NCBI GenBank assembly: GCA_049595035.1
Contig: JBMYKD010000010.1
Span: 3,614 to 67,613 of the forward strand
DNA length: 64,000 nucleotides
Reading direction: 5' to 3'
DNA from: UBA12202 sp049595035
GTDB lineage: Bacteria > Pseudomonadota > Alphaproteobacteria > Puniceispirillales > UBA1172
Made by a program: the position numbers and the translations under genes. Shown in pieces: positions 1 to 8,651 of this stretch (positions within the stretch are counted from its first letter, which is position 1; the number at the start of each line of letters is the position of its first letter). The notes under the pieces are model-generated. The model had not been told where the DNA came from, ran no database searches, and was given only the letters and a program-made list of their open reading frames with translations.

Positions 1-1
1 G

Positions 2-118
2 ATCAGGGAACTAGCTGATCAATATGCGGATGGCCGGATCGTATCTATTCTTGAAGGTGGTTATGATCTGGAAGGGTTGCATGATTCCGCCGTGGCACAT
101 CTAAATGCCTTGCGATAG
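2..118 (+). CDS. Histone deacetylase family protein, C-terminal fragment
   Basis: The gene is cut by the left window edge. Frame 2 is open from the first base and stops at TAG 116-118, leaving 38 C-terminal residues. The stretch SILEGGYDLEGL fits the C-terminal GGY segment of the histone deacetylase/AcuC/acetylpolyamine amidohydrolase superfamily, zinc enzymes that remove acyl groups from amines. Zinc ligands and the substrate-defining loops lie outside the window, so the substrate cannot be stated. A second, complete member of the superfamily lies at 54144-55175. The next gene runs the opposite way and ends 13 bases downstream, so the two converge. Confidence 0.7.
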   Translation: MRELADQYADGRIVSILEGGYDLEGLHDSAVAHLNALR

Positions 119-131
119 AGCAACGCTATGA

Positions 132-1316
132 TCAATCCGCACCATGAAGCCAGTCTTGCATGATCGCATCATTATGTTCACCGCAACGGGGTGGAGGGTG
201 ACGATAGCTGACCGGCGTATCGGACATCTTGATAGGGTTTCCTATTAACCTGACCTCACCATCACCAGCCAGATCATAAGGCATACGCACAATCATATCA
301 CGGGCATCTACCTGATCTGATGCAAATACTTCATCCAGTGTATGTACCGGCCCACCCGGCACACCCTGTTGTTCCATCGCTTCCAGCAATTCGATTTTCT
401 TCCGCTGGCCAATGGTTTCAGACAGAATGGGGGTCAGAATATCACGATGCTGAACCCGCGCCGGATTAGTGGCAAAGCGGGGATCGTCAGCTAATTCTGC
501 CAGACCAAGAATATCTGCAAAACGGGCAAATTGCTGATCATTGCCAACAGAAGCAATGATATGCCCGTCGGATACGGCAAACACCTGATAGGGCACGATA
601 TTGGGGTGAGCATTTCCGTATCGTTTTGGAACCTGCCCATTAAGCAGATAATTCGCCCCCTGATTAACCAGCCAAGATACCTGACTATCAACTAATGCAA
701 CATCAATATATTGCCCCTTGCCGCTGGTATGGCGATGATGAAGCGCGGCAAGAATACCGGTAATGGCATGCATGCCACACATAACGTCAACAATAGCAAC
801 GCCTACTTTATAGGGTTCCCCATCTGGCGCCCCTGTCAGGGACATGATACCGGCATAGCCTTGCACCATAGCATCATATCCCGCCCGGCTAGCATTAGGC
901 CCTGTCTGGCCAAAACCGGTAATGGAACAATAGATCAAGCGCGGATTAATCGCTTTCAGGGTGTCATAATCGAGGCCGTATTTTTTCAATCCGCCAACTT
1001 TGAAATTTTCAATGACGATATCGGCTTTGCTGGCAAGTAATCGCACCAGTTCAGCGCCTTCTTCGGTTGTAAAATCCACCGCCATAGATCGCTTATTCCG
1101 GTTAGCTGACAGATAATATCCGCTTTCAGTCGTATTTGCGCCATCTTTATCCGTGACATATGGTGGCCCCCATGAACGGGTATCATCACCCCTGCCCGGG
1201 CGTTCGATTTTCACCACATCTGCCCCCAGATCACCCAGCATCTGGGTACAGCTGGGGCCAGCCAGAATGCGTGTCAGATCAAGAACCTTGATGCCTGATA
1301 ATGCGCCAGTTGTCAT
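132..1316 (-). CDS. CaiB/BaiF family CoA-transferase (family III)
   Basis: Family III CoA-transferases move CoA between carboxylic acids through an aspartyl-CoA thioester. The N-terminus GIKVLDLTRILAGPSCTQML followed by GDLGADVVKIERP is the family hallmark, and the expected nucleophile is the Asp of RAGYDAMVQGYAG near residue 147. The C-terminal half has the expected small domain with GVPGGPVHTLDEVF. The length of 394 residues is normal. I start at the ATG at 1316 because an AAGGAT Shine-Dalgarno lies about 7 bases upstream; the frame could open 20 residues earlier, but those residues do not look like the family. Donor and acceptor acids cannot be read from the sequence. It is a lone gene converging on the deacetylase-like gene. 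Confidence 0.88.
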   Translation of the reverse strand: MTTGALSGIKVLDLTRILAGPSCTQMLGDLGADVVKIERPGRGDDTRSWGPPYVTDKDGANTTESGYYLSANRNKRSMAVDFTTEEGAELVRLLASKADIVIENFKVGGLKKYGLDYDTLKAINPRLIYCSITGFGQTGPNASRAGYDAMVQGYAGIMSLTGAPDGEPYKVGVAIVDVMCGMHAITGILAALHHRHTSGKGQYIDVALVDSQVSWLVNQGANYLLNGQVPKRYGNAHPNIVPYQVFAVSDGHIIASVGNDQQFARFADILGLAELADDPRFATNPARVQHRDILTPILSETIGQRKKIELLEAMEQQGVPGGPVHTLDEVFASDQVDARDMIVRMPYDLAGDGEVRLIGNPIKMSDTPVSYRHPPPRCGEHNDAIMQDWLHGAD

Positions 1317-1461
1317 GATACTATCCTTATAACAAAAATATCTATTTACTATGACAAGCCCAGACAGCAATCGCAAGCCATGTCACCACAATAAAGATAA
1401 ATGAGCAAGTTATCATTATATGGCATCTTGCCAGACGGATAAATCGAGATAACTATTAATC

Positions 1462-2070
1462 ATGACCATGATAATCTGTAAAAACATTCCCATGACATAT
1501 CGCTGTTTAGCCCTGACATTAGCCGTTTTTGTTTTTATGTTGGCTAGTCCCTTTTCTGTTAATGCCGCAACAGTTACTAGCCAGAATGATGAAACGCTTC
1601 AGCAGCTATTCAGCAATCTGCAACAGGCAGATGACGGTGAAACTGCCAATGATATTGCGCTTAAAATCTGGGATCGCTGGATGTCAACCAGTGGGGATAC
1701 CGCTACGGATGAGTTGATGGAACGGGGTATCTTTTATATGCAGACAGGCAATTTACAGGTGGCCGAGGATGTATTCAGCAACATCATTGAAAAGCATCCC
1801 GAATATGCCGAAGCATGGAATAAACGTGCCACGGTTCGGTTTTTGCGGAGCAACTGGTCAGGGTCGGCTGACGATATTGCAAAAGTTCTGGCAATAGAAC
1901 CAAAACATTTTGGGGCTTTATCCGGACTTGCCATGATCCGCCTGCATCAGGGGGAATATTCCAGCGCATTATCCATCTATGAAAAGGTACTGGAAATTCA
2001 TCCATTCAGCCCTGATGCGATTACCTATATCCCAAAATTACAAGATATGCTGAAAGGCACTGCCCTTTAG
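1462..2070 (+). CDS. Secreted TPR-repeat protein
   Basis: The protein has 202 residues and no catalytic motif. Residues about 11-36 form a signal peptide (hydrophobic core LALTLAVFVFMLA, then a likely cut after SVNA), so it is expected in the periplasm. Residues about 85-190 hold roughly three tetratricopeptide repeats with typical positions such as GNLQVAEDVFSNIIEKHPEY and GEYSSALSIYEKVLEIHP. TPRs make helical scaffolds for protein contacts. The start is uncertain: ATG 1462 has only a weak GAGAT upstream, and ATG 1492 would give a more conventional signal peptide. It stands between oppositely oriented genes and converges on pyrE with a 10-base gap. The partner is unknown. Confidence 0.8.
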   Translation: MTMIICKNIPMTYRCLALTLAVFVFMLASPFSVNAATVTSQNDETLQQLFSNLQQADDGETANDIALKIWDRWMSTSGDTATDELMERGIFYMQTGNLQVAEDVFSNIIEKHPEYAEAWNKRATVRFLRSNWSGSADDIAKVLAIEPKHFGALSGLAMIRLHQGEYSSALSIYEKVLEIHPFSPDAITYIPKLQDMLKGTAL

Positions 2071-2080
2071 GAAGGTAGAT

Positions 2081-2764
2081 TTATTCCGCGCCGCCATGAC
2101 TGGCCGACCAGGAAGCGGGATCATCCAGAAATGATTCAATGGTCTTGATCTGATCTGATGCCAGCATTCCTTTTTCAGTAGCTACCGCCAGAACATCGCG
2201 CCATGTGGTCAGATAATGAAGTGTGATACCAGCATCAGCGAGGATTTTCCTTGCCGCTGGAAAAATATCATAAAAGAAAATCACAAAACAATGTTCGACC
2301 TTGGCATCGGCGTCGCGTAACGCATCAACAAAACTGATCTTGCTGCCGCCATCTGTGGCCAGGTCTTCAACCAGCAATACCCTGTCACCGGGGTTGAGAT
2401 GGCCTTCTATCCGTGCATCACGTCCAAAACCCTTGGGTTTTTTGCGCACATATTGCATCGGCAAACCAAGCCGTTCCGCAAACCATGCCGCAAAGGGAAT
2501 CCCTGCTGTCTCTCCTCCGGCAACAGCGTCAAATGCTTCAAAACCGGCGTCACGCATTACCGTTGCACATCCGAAATCCATTAATGCTGAACGAATACGC
2601 GGAAAGGAAATCAACTTGCGACAATCAATATAAACCGGGCTTTTTGCCCCTGACGTAAGGGTGAATGGTTCATCCGGCCGCAAATGCACCGCTTCAATTT
2701 CCAGCAACATACTAGCCGCCTGTTTCGCGATAAAGGCTTTATCCGGAAAGCTGTTGGCAAACAT
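2081..2764 (-). CDS. pyrE: Orotate phosphoribosyltransferase
   Basis: This enzyme makes orotidine 5'-phosphate from orotate and PRPP, the fifth step of cytosolic UMP synthesis. The PRPP-binding loop is LLVEDLATDGGSK near residues 131-143, and TSGAKSPVYIDCRKL is the family's N-terminal phosphate-binding segment. The length of 227 residues is typical. Two in-frame ATGs lie six bases apart. AAGGAG is only 2 bases from the first and 8 from the second, so I start at 2764. The gene follows pyrC by 55 bases on the same strand and probably shares the xsc-pyrC transcript. Confidence 0.95.
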   Translation of the reverse strand: MFANSFPDKAFIAKQAASMLLEIEAVHLRPDEPFTLTSGAKSPVYIDCRKLISFPRIRSALMDFGCATVMRDAGFEAFDAVAGGETAGIPFAAWFAERLGLPMQYVRKKPKGFGRDARIEGHLNPGDRVLLVEDLATDGGSKISFVDALRDADAKVEHCFVIFFYDIFPAARKILADAGITLHYLTTWRDVLAVATEKGMLASDQIKTIESFLDDPASWSASHGGAE

Positions 2765-2819
2765 GGTCATAGCTCCTTATTCCGTTATCAGTATCAGAAT
2801 ACCAATATGTCTAAACTAT

Positions 2820-3860
2820 CTATTCCGCAACAGACCAATATACCGGCTGCATCGGGTCAAACACGGTAACTGTTTCCCCGCCTGCATCTATCGCTGGCAG
2901 ATGGGCGTGCGGTTTATCATGGCGGATTAATGTTATGGTGGATGAATGATCTGGTAATCCGTAAAATCCGGCGCCATTAAGGCTAACAAACTGTTCCAGT
3001 TTATCAAGGCTGTTTTCCTGCTCGAATACCTGTGCCAGACACCCCATGGCAACCGGTGCGGAATATATGCCAGCACACCCACAAGGGCTTAATTTTCCAC
3101 TATCTGGGTGGGGGGCACTATCCGTACCCATGAAATAACGGGCATCTCCGGAAATAGTAGCCGCAATCAATGCATCACGATGAATGCTGCGTTTTGCGAC
3201 AGGCAGACAGTAATAATGCGGCCTGATCCCCCCTGCCAGAATATGGTTGCGGGTAATCATCAGGTGATGCGGCGTGATCGTTGCCCCCAGATTACGATCA
3301 GACCCGCGTATATATTCTACCGCATCAATAGTGGTAATATGTTCCATCACTACGCGCAAATCAGGCAGACGCTGGCGCAACGGGTCCAGCACCATATCAA
3401 TGAACCGTTTTTCCCGGTCAAAGATATCAATTTCATCATTAGTGACTTCACCGTGAACGGCAAGGGGCAAGCCTAATTTAGCCATGGCTTCCAGTTGGGG
3501 CATGACTTTATCCATATCACGGACACCGGATGCCGAATTGGTAGTCGCCCCGGCCGGATACAGTTTAACTGCCAGCACCGTATCATCTGCCGCCGCCGCT
3601 TCAATCATCTCAACACTGGTATCTTCGGTCAGATAAAGCGTCATGTACGGTGTAAAATCAAAGCCGGCAGTAGCGGCCATAATGCGATCACGATAAGCCG
3701 ACGCCGCGGTCACATCAATTACCGGCGGCACCAGATTAGGCATGATCATTGCCCGACCAAAATGCCGCGCTGTATCCGGTGCAACAGCGGCCAGCATAGC
3801 ACCATCACGCAAGTGAAGATGCCAGTCATCTGGCCGCCGAATGGTCAAACGTGACATCAT
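2820..3860 (-). CDS. pyrC: Dihydroorotase
   Basis: Dihydroorotase cyclises N-carbamoylaspartate to dihydroorotate in pyrimidine synthesis. Visible metal ligands are His14 and His16 in WHLHLRDG, the lysine to be carboxylated at 99 (AVKLYPAG), His136 (AVHGEV), His174 (MEHITT) and Asp247 (GTDSAPH). The pattern and the 346-residue length match the class II, E. coli-type enzyme. The start overlaps the stop of the upstream xsc gene in an ATGATG arrangement, so translation is probably coupled to xsc. pyrE follows. The pairing with pyrE is common; the coupling to a sulfonate gene is not. Confidence 0.95.
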   Translation of the reverse strand: MMSRLTIRRPDDWHLHLRDGAMLAAVAPDTARHFGRAMIMPNLVPPVIDVTAASAYRDRIMAATAGFDFTPYMTLYLTEDTSVEMIEAAAADDTVLAVKLYPAGATTNSASGVRDMDKVMPQLEAMAKLGLPLAVHGEVTNDEIDIFDREKRFIDMVLDPLRQRLPDLRVVMEHITTIDAVEYIRGSDRNLGATITPHHLMITRNHILAGGIRPHYYCLPVAKRSIHRDALIAATISGDARYFMGTDSAPHPDSGKLSPCGCAGIYSAPVAMGCLAQVFEQENSLDKLEQFVSLNGAGFYGLPDHSSTITLIRHDKPHAHLPAIDAGGETVTVFDPMQPVYWSVAE

Positions 3861-5635
3861 GCGGGCTGTTGTGGCCGCATATCATCAGGATTAATGCCAG
3901 CAACTGCAACTGGCTTTTTCATGGCATCCCGACGGAAGGGTTCGCCAAGTTCCTGATTAAGCACGACTTCAATGAATGTAGTAACTTTATTATTCATCTG
4001 ATCATCAATTGCCGTTTTCAGCGCATCGGTGAGTTCATCCATTGTAGTAACACTGACCCCTTTCAGCCCGCAACCTTCTGCCACTTTCGCATAGCTTAAA
4101 TGCGGATCAAGTTCGGTACCAACAAAGTTATTATCATACCATAGCGTTGTGTTACGCTTTTCCGCGCCCCACTGATAGTTTCTGAAGACAACCATGGTAA
4201 TGGCAGGCCAATCATCACGGCCACATGCTGTCATCTCATTCATGGAAATACCAAAGGCACCATCACCGGCAAAGCCAACAACAGGGACATCAGGGCAACC
4301 AATTTTTGCCCCCAGAATGGCTGGAAATCCGTATCCGCAAGGGCCGAACAGCCCCGGTGCTAGATATTTTCTTCCTTCATCAAAACTGGGATATGCGTTT
4401 CCAATCGCGCAATTGTTACCAATATCAGATGAAATAATGGCATCACGCGGCAAGGCCGATTGTATGGCTCGCCATGCCATCCGTGGTGACATGCGATCAG
4501 GTTCGGATTGCCTTGCATCGGCGTTCCATGATGTGCCCGGATCATCATCTTCATGATCAAGGGAGCTGAGCGTTTGTAGCCATGATGATTTTGCCATGTG
4601 AATAGCAGATTTACGTTCAGCCCTATTTTTATCACCAGCATTGGCAGAAAGGGCATCCATAATACGGGTGGTTACTTTTTTCGCATCCCCACAAATACCA
4701 ACGGATACTTTCTTGGTAAGTCCAATCCGGTCAGGGTTGATATCAACCTGAATGATCTTGGCGTCTTTTGGCCAGTAGTCTATGCCATAACCCGGCAAGG
4801 TAGAAAATGGATTCAGTCTTGTGCCCAATGCCAGCACGACATCAGCTTTTGAAATGAGTTCCATTGCCGCCCGTGATCCATTATATCCAAGCGGGCCGAC
4901 GCCAAGTTCATGGCTTCCGGGGAAGCTATCATTATGCTGATAACCAGAAGCCACTGGTGCATCCAGCTGTTCTGCCAGTTTGATAACTTCAGGAATTGCG
5001 CCACCAATAACCACCCCAGCACCTGATAGAATAACAGGGAATGATGCTTCAGATAACAATTTAGCCGCCGCATCAATGGCGTCTGCGCCGCCAGACGGAC
5101 GCTCAAAACGGACAATGGGCGGTAAGTCAATATCAATAACCTGTGTCCAGTAATCCCGTGGCATGTTGATCTGCGCTGGTGCGCTTGCCCGGAATGCCTG
5201 TTCAATCACACGGTTCAGCACTTCAGCCACACGGGACGGATCACGGACTTCTTCCTGATAACAGACCATATCCTTAAACAGAGCCATCTGTTCGACTTCC
5301 TGAAAACCGCCCTGACCAATCGTTTTATTCGCCGCTTGCGGTGTTACCAGCAATAGCGGTGTGTGATTCCAGTAAGCTGTTTTAATAGCTGTAACGAAGT
5401 TTGTAATGCCGGGGCCATTCTGTGCGATACACATGGACATTTTTCCAGTCGCCCGCGTGTAACCATCAGCCATGATGCCACCATTATTTTCATGCGCAAC
5501 ATCCCAAAAACGGATACCAGCTTTTGGAAATAAATCTGAAATAGGCATAAAGGCAGAACCAATAATACCAAACGCTTCTTCAATTCCATGCATTTGCAGA
5601 ACCTTAACAAATGCCTCTTCAGTGGTCATCTTCAT
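3857..5635 (-). CDS. xsc: Sulfoacetaldehyde acetyltransferase
   Basis: Xsc is a ThDP enzyme that converts sulfoacetaldehyde and phosphate to acetyl phosphate and sulfite, the desulfonation step for taurine, isethionate and related C2 sulfonates. The N-terminal segment GIIGSAFMPISDLFPKAGI, then RFWDVAHENNGG with Glu49 as cofactor-activating glutamate, is diagnostic of Xsc rather than acetolactate synthase. The ThDP/Mg motif runs GDGAFG...VVFRN at residues about 457-486. The length of 592 residues is right. GAGGA lies 6 bases before ATG 5635. No pta, taurine transporter or taurine transaminase adjoins it; instead pyrC overlaps its stop codon. Sulfoacetaldehyde supply must therefore be encoded elsewhere. 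Confidence 0.93.
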   Translation of the reverse strand: MKMTTEEAFVKVLQMHGIEEAFGIIGSAFMPISDLFPKAGIRFWDVAHENNGGIMADGYTRATGKMSMCIAQNGPGITNFVTAIKTAYWNHTPLLLVTPQAANKTIGQGGFQEVEQMALFKDMVCYQEEVRDPSRVAEVLNRVIEQAFRASAPAQINMPRDYWTQVIDIDLPPIVRFERPSGGADAIDAAAKLLSEASFPVILSGAGVVIGGAIPEVIKLAEQLDAPVASGYQHNDSFPGSHELGVGPLGYNGSRAAMELISKADVVLALGTRLNPFSTLPGYGIDYWPKDAKIIQVDINPDRIGLTKKVSVGICGDAKKVTTRIMDALSANAGDKNRAERKSAIHMAKSSWLQTLSSLDHEDDDPGTSWNADARQSEPDRMSPRMAWRAIQSALPRDAIISSDIGNNCAIGNAYPSFDEGRKYLAPGLFGPCGYGFPAILGAKIGCPDVPVVGFAGDGAFGISMNEMTACGRDDWPAITMVVFRNYQWGAEKRNTTLWYDNNFVGTELDPHLSYAKVAEGCGLKGVSVTTMDELTDALKTAIDDQMNNKVTTFIEVVLNQELGEPFRRDAMKKPVAVAGINPDDMRPQQPA

Positions 5636-5773
5636 GGCAATTCCTCACAATAAAACCATATCAAGTGCGATATATTATCAATTTCATTTGCAAATTTTTC
5701 GTTTCCATAAAAAGGGAAATCAAACAAATATACTACGATGGATTAATCGTATTTATGGGCTATATAAGCAATA

Positions 5774-6541
5774 ATGACAACCAAAAATCCGACACAAAAT
5801 ATTCATGCTTTTATCACTGGCGTATCATCAGGAATAGGTCGGGCACTTGCTGTAACCATGCTTGAACGCGGCTATCAGGTATCAGGCATGGCCAGACGTG
5901 CCGACGCCCTGAAAACCCTTGAAGACAAATATGATCAGTTTTTTGGCATTGTCGGTGATGTGACTGATGGCGACGGGGTTACTGATGCTATTTGTCGGGC
6001 AGAACAGCAGTTTGGCGCCATTGATCAGGCCATATTAAATGCCGGCACTTATGTACCACAAACAGATTTATCCATAGACCCCACCCTTTTCCGCGAGCAG
6101 ATGGATATCAATTACATGGGGCAGGTTAATGCATTAGCTGTTTTGTTGCCATTGATGGAAAACAGACAGAATGGACATATTGCACTGGTATCTTCGGTGG
6201 CAGGATGGCGGGGATTACCATTAGCGGCAAGTTATGGCCCAACAAAATCTGCAAGCATATCACTTGCCGAATCCCTATATTTTTTCTGCCATGAAAACCA
6301 TATCAAATTACAGGTTATCTGCCCCGGATTTGTTGAAACCGAGGCCACTGCCCAGAATACATTCAAGATGCCCATGATCATGTCAGCACCTGATGCGGCG
6401 AATGCTATTATTAAAGGCATGCGTTCATCAAAATTCATGATCAGTTTTCCATTTATGTTTGCCTTGAGTTTGAAAATCCTTCGCATCATCCCATATCGCT
6501 GGTATTTCTGGTTAATGAAACGCATGATCGGACAACGCTAA
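5774..6541 (+). CDS. Short-chain dehydrogenase/reductase
   Basis: A 255-residue classical SDR with a Rossmann cofactor motif TGVSSGIG (residues 15-22), the structural NAG motif at 89-91 (LNAGTY), catalytic Ser near 140-141 (LVSSVAG), and Tyr154 and Lys158 in SYGPTKSA. It reduces or oxidises a carbonyl/alcohol with NAD(P)H; the substrate is unknown. The C-terminus is basic and hydrophobic, which may allow membrane association. The stop overlaps the start of the SnoaL-like gene (TAATG), so the two are co-translated. Its position next to CfaS-like, DUF1365 and FAD oxidoreductase genes is typical of the SDR in the stress-lipid gene group, where its reaction is not established. Confidence 0.88.
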   Translation: MTTKNPTQNIHAFITGVSSGIGRALAVTMLERGYQVSGMARRADALKTLEDKYDQFFGIVGDVTDGDGVTDAICRAEQQFGAIDQAILNAGTYVPQTDLSIDPTLFREQMDINYMGQVNALAVLLPLMENRQNGHIALVSSVAGWRGLPLAASYGPTKSASISLAESLYFFCHENHIKLQVICPGFVETEATAQNTFKMPMIMSAPDAANAIIKGMRSSKFMISFPFMFALSLKILRIIPYRWYFWLMKRMIGQR

Positions 6542-6990
6542 TGACCCTTACTGATGCTGCTAATAGATATCGTTATGCCTTTGAACAGCTGACCCCGGAT
6601 TCGTTAGATGATCTGGTGGCACTGGCGGCATCTGATATTGTTTTTACCGACCCGTTTAATACTGTACATGGCAAAGATGGTTTCCGTCATGTGTTTGCCC
6701 ATATGTTTGCCACCTGCCAGAATCCCCGATTTGTTGTGAGCGATATGGCAATGGGCGCGGATGCCGTCTATCTGCGATGGACAATGACTGGCCAGATTAT
6801 CGGCTATTCGTCACTTTCCCTTCATCTTGATGGCATGTCTGAGGTGCATTTCAATAAAGACGGACTTGTTACAAAGCATATTGATCATTGGGATAGCGCG
6901 AGCCAGTTATTAAACCAGCTACCATATATAGGTTGGCTTATTCGGCGTATCTTGCGCCTGTTCCGACTTAAAACAGCTAAAACATCATAA
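6541..6990 (+). CDS. SnoaL-like / NTF2-fold protein
   Basis: A 149-residue single-domain protein of the cone-shaped alpha+beta (NTF2/SnoaL) fold. Supporting features are an N-terminal helical start (DAANRYRYAFEQL), the segment DIVFTDPFNTVHGKDGFRHV and the later strand VTKHIDHWD. Members are small-molecule isomerases, hydratases or binding proteins. It begins inside the stop codon of the SDR gene and likely works with it. The same SDR plus SnoaL-like pair accompanies CfaS/DUF1365/FAD-oxidase genes in many proteobacteria (recalled from general knowledge of these neighbourhoods). It converges on DUF3833 with only 8 bases between stops. No catalytic residue can be assigned. Confidence 0.75.
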   Translation: MTLTDAANRYRYAFEQLTPDSLDDLVALAASDIVFTDPFNTVHGKDGFRHVFAHMFATCQNPRFVVSDMAMGADAVYLRWTMTGQIIGYSSLSLHLDGMSEVHFNKDGLVTKHIDHWDSASQLLNQLPYIGWLIRRILRLFRLKTAKTS

Positions 6991-6998
6991 GAAATCAA

Positions 6999-7436
6999 TT
7001 ATTGTGGGTGAAAGCTGATCAATACATCCCCGACCCATATACCCCATTTTGTCAGGCGGGCACGATTAATCAAAATACCATCAGCTTGAAGCACCATGAC
7101 ATCATCAAACCTGATCGTGATATGACGCTTGCCAACTGGCAAAGCAAACTTATAGCGCCAGATCAGAGCATTGCCATCAATATACCCTCTGGCTTCACCA
7201 ATGACGCCACCGGCAACACCTGTAAATTGATGGTCGCCGTTTTTGGTAACAATCCATTGCCGGGTTTCCGTTTCACCATCATCATATAGGAAATCTTCAT
7301 CCAGAATAAATCCATTATCCTGCGGGGTTGCCGTAATATTGACGTCAAAACGGCGACGAATGATGCCTTTGCGATCAATAAACATACCTGAAGCCTTGAA
7401 ACGGCCATCAAAATAGGCACAAGGATCAAACATCAT
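6999..7436 (-). CDS. DUF3833 family protein
   Basis: A 145-residue protein resembling DUF3833 (FDGRFKASGMFIDRKGII, a mainly beta fold with a late WGIWVGDVLISFHP). Family members are usually lipoproteins with an N-terminal lipobox. Here the domain begins about seven residues after the start and no signal peptide is visible, so this copy is either cytosolic or has lost its export signal. Its ATG overlaps the stop of the upstream CfaS-like gene (ATGA), so it is the last gene of a coupled operon. DUF3833 is known to travel with CfaS, DUF1365 and COG2907-type oxidoreductases; its biochemical role is unknown. Confidence 0.75.
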   Translation of the reverse strand: MMFDPCAYFDGRFKASGMFIDRKGIIRRRFDVNITATPQDNGFILDEDFLYDDGETETRQWIVTKNGDHQFTGVAGGVIGEARGYIDGNALIWRYKFALPVGKRHITIRFDDVMVLQADGILINRARLTKWGIWVGDVLISFHPQ

Positions 7437-8620
7437 GCGTCTGCTTGTCGTTTCAGTAACACATGCTTGACATCGATATAGCCTGTCCTGAACCCACCTT
7501 CACAATACATCAGATATAACTCCCACATCCGTTTGAACCGGTCATCAAAACCCATTGCTGCAATATGATCCCATGCGTCCCAGAATCGGTCACGCCATGC
7601 GGCGAGTGTTCTGGCATAATCAAGCCCAAACCCGTCTGCTGATATTAATGCTAAACCGGATTTATCAAAAATGGGCTGTAATGGATTCATGGCAGGTAGC
7701 ATCCCGCCGGGAAAAATATATCGCTGGATAAAATCAGGGCCTGACCGGTAATAATCATAACAATCATCATTCATGGTAATCATCTGAATGACAGCCTTAC
7801 CTTGCGGTTTTAGACAATCCGATAAGGTCTGAAAATAGGATGGCCAGAACTTTTCGCCGACGGCTTCAATCATTTCGATGGATACGATGCTATCATATGT
7901 GCCCTTAACATCACGGTAATCTGTTAATTGAATATCTACCAGATGCGCCAGACCAGCCTTTTCAATGCGGGCTTTGGCAAAATCATATTGTTCCTGTGAA
8001 ATTGTAATGGCCGTAACCTGCGTCCCATATTCCTTTGCGGCATGTTCAGCAAAACCACCCCATCCGCAACCGACCTCCAGCACATGACCGCCCTTGGTGA
8101 CGCCTGCCAATTCGGCCACCCGTGCATATTTCCTCTGCTGGGCTTCATAGAGATCATCAGTGGCATCACCATAATAGGCAGAAGAATAGGTCATGCTCTG
8201 ATCAAGCCAGCTGGCATAAAATTGATTGCCCAGATCATAATGATAAGAAATATTACGGCGAGATCCTTTGCGGTTATTGCGGTTCCGCCAATGCTGCCAT
8301 TTTAACAGGACTTTACGGACAAAACCGAATCCTGAGCCTTTTTCGATGACATCCTGCTGCACAGATGCCAGTTCAATCACTTTCACCACATCAGGGCTGT
8401 CGAGATAGCCAAGCATATAGGCTTCACAAAATCCCATCTGGGCATGCCTTAAAATCATCCCGATAGCACGCTGATCATGGCAGATTAGTTCAGCATGCGG
8501 GCCGTCTTCCTTTGCAGAAAAATGATGAAAGGAACCATCAGGCAGGGTGATCTTTAATTTCCCTTTACGAATATGTCTGCATAACCGAAAAAATAACCAA
8601 TTCTGTATTCTTGCCTTCAT
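7433..8620 (-). CDS. Cyclopropane-fatty-acid synthase-like SAM methyltransferase
   Basis: This enzyme is expected to transfer a methyl or methylene group from SAM to the double bond of an unsaturated phospholipid acyl chain at the membrane surface. Seen are the SAM-binding motif VLEVGCGWGG (about residues 180-189) and the family segment ISYHYDLGNQFYASWLDQ with TYSSAYY before it. The length of 395 residues fits. I use ATG 8620, with AAGGAT about 9 bases upstream, not the earlier TTG. It lies between DUF1365 and DUF3833. In Rhodobacter, relatives in such clusters act in unusual acyl-chain methylation, including furan fatty acid synthesis, so a non-cyclopropane product is possible. Confidence 0.88.
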   Translation of the reverse strand: MKARIQNWLFFRLCRHIRKGKLKITLPDGSFHHFSAKEDGPHAELICHDQRAIGMILRHAQMGFCEAYMLGYLDSPDVVKVIELASVQQDVIEKGSGFGFVRKVLLKWQHWRNRNNRKGSRRNISYHYDLGNQFYASWLDQSMTYSSAYYGDATDDLYEAQQRKYARVAELAGVTKGGHVLEVGCGWGGFAEHAAKEYGTQVTAITISQEQYDFAKARIEKAGLAHLVDIQLTDYRDVKGTYDSIVSIEMIEAVGEKFWPSYFQTLSDCLKPQGKAVIQMITMNDDCYDYYRSGPDFIQRYIFPGGMLPAMNPLQPIFDKSGLALISADGFGLDYARTLAAWRDRFWDAWDHIAAMGFDDRFKRMWELYLMYCEGGFRTGYIDVKHVLLKRQADA

Positions 8621-8651
8621 TGCCTCTGTATCCTTGACCAAGTGCTTGTCG

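Noticed and set aside
3857..5635. Acetolactate synthase as identity of the large ThDP enzyme next to pyrC
   Set aside because: The N-terminal IGSAFMPISDLFP and AHENNGG segments are specific to sulfoacetaldehyde acetyltransferase, and no IlvH follows.
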